The notes below the pieces were generated by a model. That model made no database searches, was not told where the DNA came from, and worked only from the letters and a program-made list of their open reading frames with translations. Shown here piece by piece: positions 9,527 to 16,981 of a DNA stretch of 54,252 nucleotides. Numbering within the stretch: the stretch's first letter is position 1; every line of letters starts with the position of its first letter. Source of the DNA: Okeania sp. SIO2B3. Its GTDB lineage: Bacteria > Cyanobacteriota > Cyanobacteriia > Cyanobacteriales > Microcoleaceae. The stretch covers positions 1-54,252 of the forward strand of contig NZ_JAAHGH010000043.1 in the NCBI RefSeq assembly GCF_010672525.1, given 5' to 3'. Made by a program: the position numbers and the translations under genes.

Positions 9527-9700
9527 TCAATCCAGAAAAAGGGTAGAAACAACTGTTTTGAGTACAATCAATAGCCCATATAATCCCCATTTTCTCTTGT
9601 TTAACCAACGTTCTCTACCACATCTAAGACACATATAATGGTTGCTGTTGTTGTTATCTTTTACCCACAAACAATTATTTTGGTTACATTCTTTTTGCAT
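9527..9700 (-). CDS. Small zinc-ribbon-like protein with a C-terminal hydrophobic segment, 57 aa
   Basis: Residues 5-30 contain two Cys pairs, CNQNNC and CLRCGRERW, a likely metal-binding ribbon. Residues about 37-55 (WGLYGLLIVLKTVVSTLFL) are hydrophobic enough for one membrane segment. I chose the ATG at 9700, which follows AGGAA, over an upstream TTG at 9730. The family is not known to me. It is divergent from the ATPase gene at 9905, and the 10-bp iterons lie between them. Confidence 0.5.
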   Translation of the reverse strand: MQKECNQNNCLWVKDNNNSNHYMCLRCGRERWLNKRKWGLYGLLIVLKTVVSTLFLD

Positions 9701-9800
9701 AATTTTTTTGTTCCTAAAATTAATCTGCAATTTCAGGATATCTAATTGTTATTTGACTTTACAGGTAGACTTTTTGACTTTACCCTAATTTTAATTAAGA

Positions 9801-9834
9801 GTAATTTGGGGTAATTTGAGGTAATTTGGGGTAA
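9801..9834. promoter_or_regulatory. Three-and-a-half 10-bp iterons between divergent genes
   Basis: GTAATTTGGG, GTAATTTGAG and GTAATTTGGG stand in tandem with a fourth partial GTAA. TACCC on either side (9781 and 9841) is the inverse of the GGGTA junction. A period of 10 bp puts one unit per helical turn on the same DNA face, as in an operator. It lies 70-100 bp before the ATPase start. Confidence 0.5.
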
Positions 9835-9904
9835 ACAATTTACCCTTTTGTTAAAAAGCACATTTTCAGCTATACTCAATTAGGAACAAGTACCAATTGA
9901 GCTG

Positions 9905-11017
9905 ATGGAAAACTATGAACAGTGGGGTAAATTTTTAATAACTATTGCTAACCAAGCTGATTTAAAGCGTGAAGATAGAGAATTTTTTTTAAAGAGATTT
10001 GACATAAAAAATAAAAATAATAATCTGACGGAAGAAGAATTTTATGATCAATTCCTTAATAATTACTCGAAAGAAACACTTGCGTACTACAGAAAAGCAG
10101 TTTTTCGTAAATTAAAAATTATTTGTAAAGATATAGACCACGATAAAAAAGGTAAATCTAAACAAATTTTCAATTGGCTGGAAAGAGAATATAAAACTTG
10201 GTATACTGAACAAAAAAATCCCGATATTTTAACAGAATCTCAACAGGAACTTGACTCTCCTAAATACCCCAATGTTTCAACAGAATCTCAACAACAAGTT
10301 TCTAATCCATTTATTCCATTGACAGGAATTATAGATAATCCAAAATTATTTTTTAATAGAGAGCTAGAAATTAAAAGAATTTTTGAGGTACTTAATAGTG
10401 GTAGTAGTGTTGCTATTATTGGTGAGAGTGGAGTGGGAAAGTCTTCTCTGTTGAAGGCGATCGCTCAAAAAGCTAGTCAATATCTCAGGCAACCTAGAAA
10501 ATCAATTTATATAGATTTGCAGCATATTCATAGTGATAATGATTTTTATACAGCACTTTGTGATGAAATTGGTATTGAAAAGTGTAGCGGTTATAAATTA
10601 AATAGAAATATCAAGAAATATCGAATTTTACTATTGCTTGATGTGGTAGAAAATATGAGTTATGACTGGTTTACCAATCAACTTCGTGGTCAGTTACGAG
10701 GATTAGCAAGTGATACAGTTCCTCCTTTACGTTTGGTAGTTGCTGCTTCTAAACCACTGGATATTTTATTTCCATATAGTGGGGATAAAACTTCTCCATT
10801 TAAAAATATTTACACTCCAGAAACTTTGGAACCCTGGAATGAGGAAACTATTTGTGCTTTTATTGAAAGTCGCCTTCAGACTGATTTTTTGGAGCCAGAA
10901 TATCAAGAAATTAAGTTTAGTGAGGATGAGATTTCAGAGATTATTAAAACAAGTGGTGGCTATCCTGGTAAAGTGATGCGTCTATGTTATGAACAATTCG
11001 AGAGGAAAAAGCTATAG
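9905..11017 (+). CDS. STAND-like P-loop ATPase with an N-terminal adaptor-like domain
   Basis: 370 residues. Residues 1-100 are a helical domain without a motif I can name (EFYDQFLNNYSKETLAYYRKAV), in the place where effector-associated domains sit in conflict-type NTPases. A low-complexity linker (105-138) holds two copies of TESQQ. The ATPase core follows: NRELEIKRIF (151-160), Walker A GESGVGKSS (173-181), Walker B ILLLLDVVE (241-249), a sensor-like LVVAASKP stretch, and a small C-terminal helical part. It lacks a long repeat sensor, so it is a short STAND/AAA_16 protein. Iterons in the upstream spacer suggest a dedicated regulator. The function is not known; signalling or defence is inference. 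Confidence 0.75.
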   Translation: MENYEQWGKFLITIANQADLKREDREFFLKRFDIKNKNNNLTEEEFYDQFLNNYSKETLAYYRKAVFRKLKIICKDIDHDKKGKSKQIFNWLEREYKTWYTEQKNPDILTESQQELDSPKYPNVSTESQQQVSNPFIPLTGIIDNPKLFFNRELEIKRIFEVLNSGSSVAIIGESGVGKSSLLKAIAQKASQYLRQPRKSIYIDLQHIHSDNDFYTALCDEIGIEKCSGYKLNRNIKKYRILLLLDVVENMSYDWFTNQLRGQLRGLASDTVPPLRLVVAASKPLDILFPYSGDKTSPFKNIYTPETLEPWNEETICAFIESRLQTDFLEPEYQEIKFSEDEISEIIKTSGGYPGKVMRLCYEQFERKKL

Positions 11018-11127
11018 CAGTTCTTTAATCTATGAGGTATAGTTTCAACTATTCTTTATTCCCTATTCTCTCCTATAATAACAAAAATGACTATATTCCT
11101 TGATGACGAAAAAATAAGGTTTCAAGC

Positions 11128-11228
11128 CTCCCCTTTCAAAGGGATGAAAAAAAATAAACTTCAATATTTCAAGCCTCTGACTTTAACTAGAGTTACTGAT
11201 AACTGATAACTGATAACTGATAACTGAA
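11128..11228. repeat. Family A fragment plus TGATAAC tandem
   Basis: TTTCAAGCCTCCCCTTTCAA is the family A core, followed by a second TTTCAAGCCTC. Positions about 11195-11227 are tandem ACTGATA units. This junk replaces what should be the 5' half of the next gene. Confidence 0.65.
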
Positions 11229-11238
11229 ATGGGGTCGC

Positions 11239-11964
11239 TTGGCTACAACTTCAGCTTTATTTGAACCTTATCGTAATCCTGTAACTCCTGATGAAATTGA
11301 TAGTTGTCTTCTCAAATTACTAGAAGTTAAAGGAGAAATTAAACGGGAAGCTAACCGAAATAACACTCGTATTTCTATGGATAATTATCCGAAATTATGG
11401 ATATTAATTCCTACAGCTTCTCAGAAAATATTAGATGGATTTAGAGCTATATTAGATGAAGAAAACTGGTGTTCGGGAATTTACTTTTTAGGAGAATATT
11501 TCCGCACAGCAATAGTAGTGATTCATCAATTACCAAGAATACCAGAAACAATATGGCTGAGAATATTAGGTAGGGAAAAAGTTCAGTCTCAAGCCATTGA
11601 TGAATTAGAAGCATTACCCAAGGATAATCCCTACCGTGAAAATACTTTATTGTTATTAGCAGATTTGCTGAGTAATATAGAAGTAAATCCAGATAAAAGT
11701 CCAGAAGATAGGGAGTTAATTATGAGATTATCACCACTTTTTTCCCAACGTTTAGAAGAGGCTATTCAGTCGGGAAGACAACAAGGAATACGACAAATGA
11801 TTGAAAACTTACTTGTATTTCGCTTTGGTCAATTAGATGACCAGCTAGAGGTAATTATTGAACAGATTATGGAGTTGGAAAAAGAAGATTTGAATAGGCT
11901 AATTTTACAGTTATCTAACTTATCTCGTGACGAATTATTAGCTAGATTTGGAGGAGAAAAATGA
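11239..11964 (+). CDS. DUF4351-type protein lacking its N-terminal nuclease-like half
   Basis: 241 residues from a TTG. From its first residues (LATTSALFEPYRNPV) the sequence runs like the middle of cyanobacterial DUF4351/Rpn-like proteins: SCLLKLLEVKGEI, LPRIPETIWLRILGR, then coiled EEAIQSGRQQGIRQ and the C-terminal DUF4351 block LLVFRFGQLDDQLEVIIEQI to DELLARFGG. In the family about 70 more residues, with a PD-(D/E)XK-like part, come before LATT. Here they are replaced by repeat DNA, and no good start or ribosome site exists. It is probably a truncated remnant, though possibly still translated. Confidence 0.6.
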   Translation: MATTSALFEPYRNPVTPDEIDSCLLKLLEVKGEIKREANRNNTRISMDNYPKLWILIPTASQKILDGFRAILDEENWCSGIYFLGEYFRTAIVVIHQLPRIPETIWLRILGREKVQSQAIDELEALPKDNPYRENTLLLLADLLSNIEVNPDKSPEDRELIMRLSPLFSQRLEEAIQSGRQQGIRQMIENLLVFRFGQLDDQLEVIIEQIMELEKEDLNRLILQLSNLSRDELLARFGGEK

Positions 11965-12263
11965 GATTATCACCACTTTTTACTCAACCTTTAGAAGAGG
12001 CTAATCAGTTGGAAAAACAAGAAGGAAAACAACAAGGTATACAACGAGGTATACAACTAGATATACAACTAAGAAGACAAAAAGGGTATCAAGAAATGCT
12101 CGAAAGCTTGCTTGTATTTCGCTTTGGCAAATTAGATAGTCAACTAGAGGTAATTCTTGAACAGATTATGGAGTTGCCAAAAGAAGATTTTAACAGGACA
12201 ATTTTACAGTTATCTCACTTATCTCGTGACGAATTATTAGCAAGATTTGGAGGTGAAAATTGA
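11961..12263 (+). CDS. Partial tandem copy of the DUF4351 C-terminus, 100 aa
   Basis: The ATG overlaps the previous stop (ATGA). The first 16 residues (MRLSPLFTQPLEEANQ) copy residues near 162 of the previous protein, and the last 55 repeat its DUF4351 block almost word for word (LESLLVFRFGKLDSQLEVIL, ending DELLARFGGEN). Between them a Q/G/I-rich coil (KQQGIQRGIQLDIQ) has expanded. It arose by duplication of about 240 bp. It would be co-translated with the upstream frame; a function is doubtful. Confidence 0.55.
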   Translation: MRLSPLFTQPLEEANQLEKQEGKQQGIQRGIQLDIQLRRQKGYQEMLESLLVFRFGKLDSQLEVILEQIMELPKEDFNRTILQLSHLSRDELLARFGGEN

Positions 12264-12350
12264 TGAAATTATAGTAATAATGTGGCAGGGACGTTCCATG
12301 GAACGTCCCTACAGAGTTATCATTTTTTTAATGTGGTTCATTATTATCGA

Positions 12351-12445
12351 ACAATTAATAATTAAATAATTCAGGTTAAAAGCCTCCCCTCGACCAAGAG
12401 AAAATAAATTTTTTCCTTTTAGTAAATCCTCTTCCTTTCAGCAAG
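12351..12445. repeat. Dispersed repeat family A, copy 4 (short form)
   Basis: AATTATTTAATT-type lead, then AAAAGCCTCCCCTCGACCAAG, TTTTTTCCTTTTAGTAAATC and CTCTTCC, that is, the two family A ends with the middle lost. Confidence 0.6.
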
Positions 12446-12488
12446 CCCTAATTATCAATTATTAATTATCAATTATCCATTATCCATT

Positions 12489-13124
12489 ATGAAGTTGTCT
12501 TACGAAACTGAGGATATTTTAGCTGAATTTGACTACAATTTCAAAAGAGCAAGATTATCTTTGCCTACATCAAGTCGGCAACTGGAACGTTTGCCTGAGT
12601 TACGTCAGCGAATAGAGGATGTTTGAAAAGTTGTTTAATACTGAATTTTGCCCCCCGAGCAAGCCAATTATGGGGGGAACAAGAATCTATTAGCTGGTAA
12701 AAGTCTCCCAATTTTGGGGGATTTAGGGGGCGAGTGATGTAGCATAAGGGACTTCTCAGACAACCTCTTAGAAGTTGCTCGTTACTGTCAATGTCAGCTC
12801 AGAATTGAATATCCTTTGAGTGTGAATGAAAGGTTAAAGGGTAATCTTGATTACTTGCTACAATCTAATTCTCAACTGTTAGTAATTGAGGCAAAATATG
12901 AGGATATGACGCGAAGTTTTACGCAGTTAGCTGTGGAATTAATTGCATTATCTGAATGGGAACCGGAGCAAGATTTAATTTTTGGTTGTGTGACTATGGA
13001 GGAGCTTTGGATATTTGGTATTTTGGATAAAAAACAACGTTTAATTCAGCAAAATATTGATTCTTTGAGAGTTCCTGGGGATGTGGAGGTTTTGGTTGAT
13101 GTGCTGGTGGGAATTTTGGAATAA
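12489..13124 (+). pseudogene. Small PD-(D/E)XK-like protein gene broken by element E
   Basis: The ATG at 12489 opens MKLSYETEDILAEFDYNF and runs to RQRIEDV before a stop inside the inserted element. After the element the same frame resumes at 12768 with LEVARYCQCQLRIEYPLSVN and continues to the stop at 13124. The later part holds LLVIEAKYEDMTRSFTQLAV, an ExK-type nuclease-fold core. Without the 153-bp insertion the protein would be about 160 residues. The 3' half could still be made from a GTG at 12816. Confidence 0.65.
12615..12767. mobile_element. Inverted-repeat element E (153 bp) inside a gene
   Basis: GAGGATGTTTGAAAAG at the left pairs with TTCTCAGACAACCTC at the right (inverse GAGGTTGTCTGAGAA; 12 of 15 agree). 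The middle has CCCCCC and GGGGGG blocks. The length is a multiple of three, so the host frame continues beyond it, but a TGA just inside the left end stops translation. I could not see a clean target duplication. Confidence 0.6.
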
Positions 13125-13129
13125 AAGTA

Positions 13130-13320
13130 GTTCTGTCATTGCGTTAGCGCAGCTTTGCGATAGCAAACGGCAGCGTTAGCGCAGCATTCCGTCAGGAAAG
13201 CAATCTCAAACTCCCAAAAAAATGTAATTCTGTCATTGCGAGCGGCAGCGAGGCAATCTCTCGATACCTCTGAGATTGCTTCCTTCCACTCCGTTCCAGT
13301 CGCAATGACTATAATAACAA
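13130..13320. repeat. Two partial copies of the TCATTGCG...CAATCTC palindromic repeat
   Basis: TCTGTCATTGCG at 13133 and again at 13233 each lead to GCAATCTC. GAGATTGCTTCC and GTCGCAATGAC near 13281-13309 are the inverse. This is the type of stem-forming intergenic repeat common in cyanobacteria. Confidence 0.55.
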
Positions 13321-13350
13321 ATTATCCAGATTTGATATAAGTCTTATTCT

Positions 13351-13441
13351 CAGGACTTACGCAAAGGCACTATTTATAGAGTCCATTAACTATTGTCCAA
13401 TAGTTGTGAGCGCTATATATAGCATATCTGCATAAGTCCTA
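13351..13441. mobile_element. Element of family C, copy C2
   Basis: An 89-bp core from AGGACTTACGCA to TGCATAAGTCCT, with a central ACTATTGtccAATAGT palindrome and TATATATAGC, nearly identical to the copies at 19.73 and 50.0 kb. No target duplication is visible here. Confidence 0.8.
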
Positions 13442-13466
13442 ATCCAAATAGATTCGATAAACAATA

Positions 13467-16046
13467 ATGAAAAAAAACAACGACTCTGTTCCCCGTCTCG
13501 ATCTAGCGCCACAACTGAAGCGTCCCCTCTCTATTTGGAATCCTTTGGATTATTTGCGGTTGTTGTATTGGGTGTTTTTCTTTCCCCAGGCGGTGCGGTG
13601 GTATGTGGAAAATTACGGGGGGGGAGAAGGTTTAGCGGAACAAACAACCTGGCAAAGCAAGCTAGAATTTCTGCGCCAGCATCCTAACCTGTTGAAATTA
13701 TTATTTCAGGGATTAATTTTGACTGTTTGTGTTCCTTATTTGATTTGTGGATTGCTTGAGCAGATAGGTTTTATGATTGATTGGGAAGGCGTGGCGCTTG
13801 GTGTGGCCTTTGGCCTGGCAGGAGGCGTTGCGTCAGGTGTGGCGTTTGGCGTTGCGTCAGGCGTGGCGCTTGGTGTGGCCTTTAGCCTGGCAGGAGGTGT
13901 GACAGGAGGTGTGGCGCTCGGCGTGGTGTTTGGCGTTGCGTCAGGCATGGTGGGAGGTGTGGCAGTCCGCGTAGCGCGAGTCATGGTAATTTGCGTAGTG
14001 ATAGGTGTGTTATCTGGTGTGGCATCTGGTGTGGCATTTGGTGTGGCATCTGGTGTGGCGCTCTGCGTGGCGAGTTGGCATCCAGAAAACTGGTTAATTG
14101 GTGTACCACTCAACTCGATCTCAATTCAGAATCGTAGTTTTCTCCTACCTAGAATCACCCCTATTCCTTTACCCTTACTAACAACTCACTTAAAATTTTG
14201 GTTGAGAAAAGATTGGCAACTAGGTCTAGAAAACATCGATCAACTCTTAAGATATAGCCTACAGTTTATTCCAATAGTTAATGCTTTTAATCAGGTGCTA
14301 GCAGAAACTCCCCCAGAACAGATGATTTATCGAATTTCTCAGGTAGCAGAAAATCCTTATGATTGGAAACTTGTAAAATTTGCCTCTACATCTCTAGTAG
14401 AAGGGTTTAAATTAGAGTTTTTTAAAGGATTAAGTATTGTTTTCCGCCTTCCAAAAGTCTCATCAGCACCGACTCGCTTAGATACTCCATCCCGTGCAAT
14501 AGCTGCAGGTTTCTGGCATCTCCACGAGAAAGAAGCCGAAGAAGCAACAGCAGCATTTGAGAAAGTACGCTCTCTCCTCTACGGCGAAGAAATGTTCCTT
14601 TTAGCTCAAACCCTAACTCAGTTTCAAACAGCAACATCTCCTGATGCCATTGCCGAAATACAAATTCCCAACTTTCCACCCGGACCTCATCTACGCCCTA
14701 CAACCTGGGAAGCGCTCAAAGGTTTGCGTCGCGTTGTTGAAGATACGCAACTTATTGTAAAAGCTACCTCAAGGCCAGCTCGTGCATTTGCCCTTGCCAG
14801 AGCTATAGGTAAATTAAAAGAAATCCTAGATAATGCTGATGCACTTCCCCAAGCAGAAAGAGGTTTAATTGTCGATATTGCTCAAACTTGGCAAAAAGCT
14901 TTAGAAACCATTGCCAACAATGTCGGAGATATATCTATTACTAAACCCGTAAAAAATCCTTATGTCATTGGCGACCCAGTAGAGAGTGACTTATTTGTAG
15001 GTCGGGAAGATATTATGAGAGAGCTTGAGGAACTGTGGGTTATGAATTCTCACAAGCAGTCTGTTGTTCTCTACGGTCATCGTCGCATGGGAAAAACATC
15101 TATTCTGCGGAATGTTGCTAACTATTCCGGTTCAGATATTCAAGTTGTTTATGTCAACCTCCAAAATTTAGCAGCTATTTCCGAGGGAATGGGTGAGGTA
15201 TTTTTAGCAATAGGTGATGAAATTTCAGTAGCTCTCAACTTTCCCCCACCCGACACAGAGGAACTCCTGAGATTTCCCCAACGAACTTTTAAGCTCTACT
15301 TACAACAGGCAATTCAAAAATTAGAGAACAAAGGCTTAATTATTGCCCTGGATGAGTTTGAAACCATTGAAGAACTAATTGATGCACAACAACTCCCCCT
15401 TAACTTCATGGCAGTATTACGGGGGTTCGTGCAGATGAGTCCGAAAATTGCCTTTGCCTTCGCCGGGTTGCACACTCTTGAAGAAATGACAGAAGATTAC
15501 TTTCAGCCATTTTTTGCCAGCGTTATTCCCATCCGCGTCGGTTTTTTGAATAGAGCAACAACCAGGCAACTCCTTGCTAACCCAAACCCAGACTTCCTGC
15601 TAACCTACGAACCAGAAGCAATAGACCGCATCTACGACCTAACATTCGGACAACCCTACCTAGTACAACTACTGGGATTTTTACTTGTCCGTCGCTACAA
15701 CGACCAAACGTTTGAACAGGGAAAACCACGAGAACCTATTTTTACTGTTGCAGATGTGGAAGCCATTATTCATCAAAATGAACTATTCCAGAATGGGCGT
15801 TATTATTTCACAGGAGTTTGGGGTCAAGCGGCTCAAGATGCACCGGGACAGCAAGAAATTCTTAGAGCTTTAGCTGACTATCCAGAAGGTTGTAGTCGTG
15901 CCACTATCCAGGAAATTACAGGTTTAGAAGAAAGTATATTAAATGATGCACTTGAAACTCTTGCTCGCCACGATGTCATTATTGAAACTGAGGGAAATTT
16001 GCGGTTTGCAGTGGAATTATTTCGGCGTTGGGTAGAGAGTCAGTAG
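13467..16046 (+). CDS. STAND-type ATPase fused to a glycine-zipper membrane domain
   Basis: 859 residues. Residues 29-50 and 76-100 look like membrane helices. Residues about 108-205 are a striking run of GVAxGVAx tetrads (GVASGVAFGVASGVALGVAF), that is, stacked GxxxG glycine zippers long enough for several tightly packed helices. Residues about 330-490 form a helical soluble region. The ATPase core has VGRE (511-514), Walker A GHRRMGKTS (537-545) and Walker B IIALDEFE (Asp629, Glu630). A winged-helix-like C-terminus follows (YPEGCSRATIQEITGLEESI to the end). Such an ATPase could gate or build a membrane pore, as in some abortive-infection NTPases; this is inference. The coding DNA of the zipper is itself repetitive. 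There is no clear ribosome site before the ATG. Confidence 0.8.
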   Translation: MKKNNDSVPRLDLAPQLKRPLSIWNPLDYLRLLYWVFFFPQAVRWYVENYGGGEGLAEQTTWQSKLEFLRQHPNLLKLLFQGLILTVCVPYLICGLLEQIGFMIDWEGVALGVAFGLAGGVASGVAFGVASGVALGVAFSLAGGVTGGVALGVVFGVASGMVGGVAVRVARVMVICVVIGVLSGVASGVAFGVASGVALCVASWHPENWLIGVPLNSISIQNRSFLLPRITPIPLPLLTTHLKFWLRKDWQLGLENIDQLLRYSLQFIPIVNAFNQVLAETPPEQMIYRISQVAENPYDWKLVKFASTSLVEGFKLEFFKGLSIVFRLPKVSSAPTRLDTPSRAIAAGFWHLHEKEAEEATAAFEKVRSLLYGEEMFLLAQTLTQFQTATSPDAIAEIQIPNFPPGPHLRPTTWEALKGLRRVVEDTQLIVKATSRPARAFALARAIGKLKEILDNADALPQAERGLIVDIAQTWQKALETIANNVGDISITKPVKNPYVIGDPVESDLFVGREDIMRELEELWVMNSHKQSVVLYGHRRMGKTSILRNVANYSGSDIQVVYVNLQNLAAISEGMGEVFLAIGDEISVALNFPPPDTEELLRFPQRTFKLYLQQAIQKLENKGLIIALDEFETIEELIDAQQLPLNFMAVLRGFVQMSPKIAFAFAGLHTLEEMTEDYFQPFFASVIPIRVGFLNRATTRQLLANPNPDFLLTYEPEAIDRIYDLTFGQPYLVQLLGFLLVRRYNDQTFEQGKPREPIFTVADVEAIIHQNELFQNGRYYFTGVWGQAAQDAPGQQEILRALADYPEGCSRATIQEITGLEESILNDALETLARHDVIIETEGNLRFAVELFRRWVESQ

Positions 16047-16253
16047 GGGCGTTAATGATAGTTATGGGAAGCAAACGGCGGTTCGCTCGTGCATCCGTGA
16101 GGTACACATCTAGCGGGCAAGATGCCTGCACTACCAAAATTTTACACTTGTAAATCATTTGCCCGAAATATGCCGTATATCATCAACAGGGTTTACGCAC
16201 GGACACTTAGGGCGTTTTTCTCCGCAACATATAAAGCGGAGCTTTGCGGAACG

Positions 16254-16877
16254 CAAATGCCATTCGCCCCTACAGATGGCGTTTTTAAGGTGAAGCATGG
16301 GTAAGTTCCGTGTAATTATTTTGGTCAAGAACAAAAATAGGGAGCATCTTGCTCCCACTGAGGGCGAATGCCATTCGCCCCTACATATGGCGTTTTTAAG
16401 GTGAAACATGGGTAAGTTCCGTGTAATTATTTTGGTCAAGAACAAAAATAGAGCATCTTGCTCCCTTGGTCGTATCTTGCTCCCACTGAGGGCGAATGCC
16501 ATTCGCCCCTACAGATGGCGTTTTTAAGGTGAAACATGGGTAAGTTCCGTGTAATTATTTTGGTCAAGAACAAAAATAGTGGGAGCATCTTGCTCCCTTG
16601 GTCGTATCTTGCTCCCTTGGTCGTATCTTGCTTCCTTGGTCGTATCTTACTCCCTTGGTCGTATCTTGCTCCCTTGGTCGTATCTTGCTCCCTTGGTCGT
16701 ATCTTGCTCCCTTGGTCGTATCTTGCTCCCTTGGTCGTATCTTGCTCCCTTGGTCGTATCTTGCTCCCACTGAGGGCGAATGCCATTCGCCCCTACATAT
16801 GGCGTTTTTAAGGTGAAGCATGGGTAAGTTCCGTGTAATTATTTTGGTCAAGAACAAAAATAGTGGGAGCATCTTGC
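16254..16877. repeat. Nested satellite: ~111-bp unit x4 with embedded 19-mers
   Basis: The CATTCGCCCCTACA landmark occurs at 16261, 16372, 16500 and 16784. Each copy continues through ATGGCGTTTTTAAGGTGAA, CATGGGTAAGTTCC and GTGTAATTATTTTGGTCAAG to a GGGAGCAtctTGCTCCC hairpin. Spacings of 111, 128 and 284 bp equal one base unit plus 0, about 1 and about 9 extra 19-mers. No stable protein is suggested. Confidence 0.9.
16588..16769. repeat. 19-bp tandem repeat, 9 full units plus a partial
   Basis: The unit is TCTTGCTCCCTTGGTCGTA. Units 3 and 4 carry single changes (CTTCC, TTACTCCC); the others are identical. All frames through it are open because 19 is not a multiple of three and the unit has no stop in several phases, which creates false ORFs on both strands. 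Confidence 0.95.
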
Positions 16878-16939
16878 TCCCTTGGATGTAGGGTTTGCTC
16901 AGTTACGCTACCGCGCTTCACACCCTACCAATAGCTTTT

Positions 16940-16974
16940 CCTTCTTCCTTCTTCCTTCTTCCTTCTTCCTTCTG
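16940..16974. repeat. Heptamer array CCTTCTT, about 5 units
   Basis: Four exact units and one variant end 7 bp from the recQ stop codon. On the recQ sense strand it reads AAGAAGG. Confidence 0.93.
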
Positions 16975-16981
16975 CTGCAAC

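Noticed and set aside
13736-14113. Minus-strand frame of 125 codons rich in TPDATPNATPDA
   Set aside because: It is the antisense of the glycine-zipper coding repeats; a plus-strand gene with clear ATPase motifs covers it.
16155-16872. Several overlapping frames on both strands with repeated residues such as RPREQDTTKGA
   Set aside because: They come from the 19-bp and 111-bp tandem repeats, which stay open in many phases; there are no start signals or family features.
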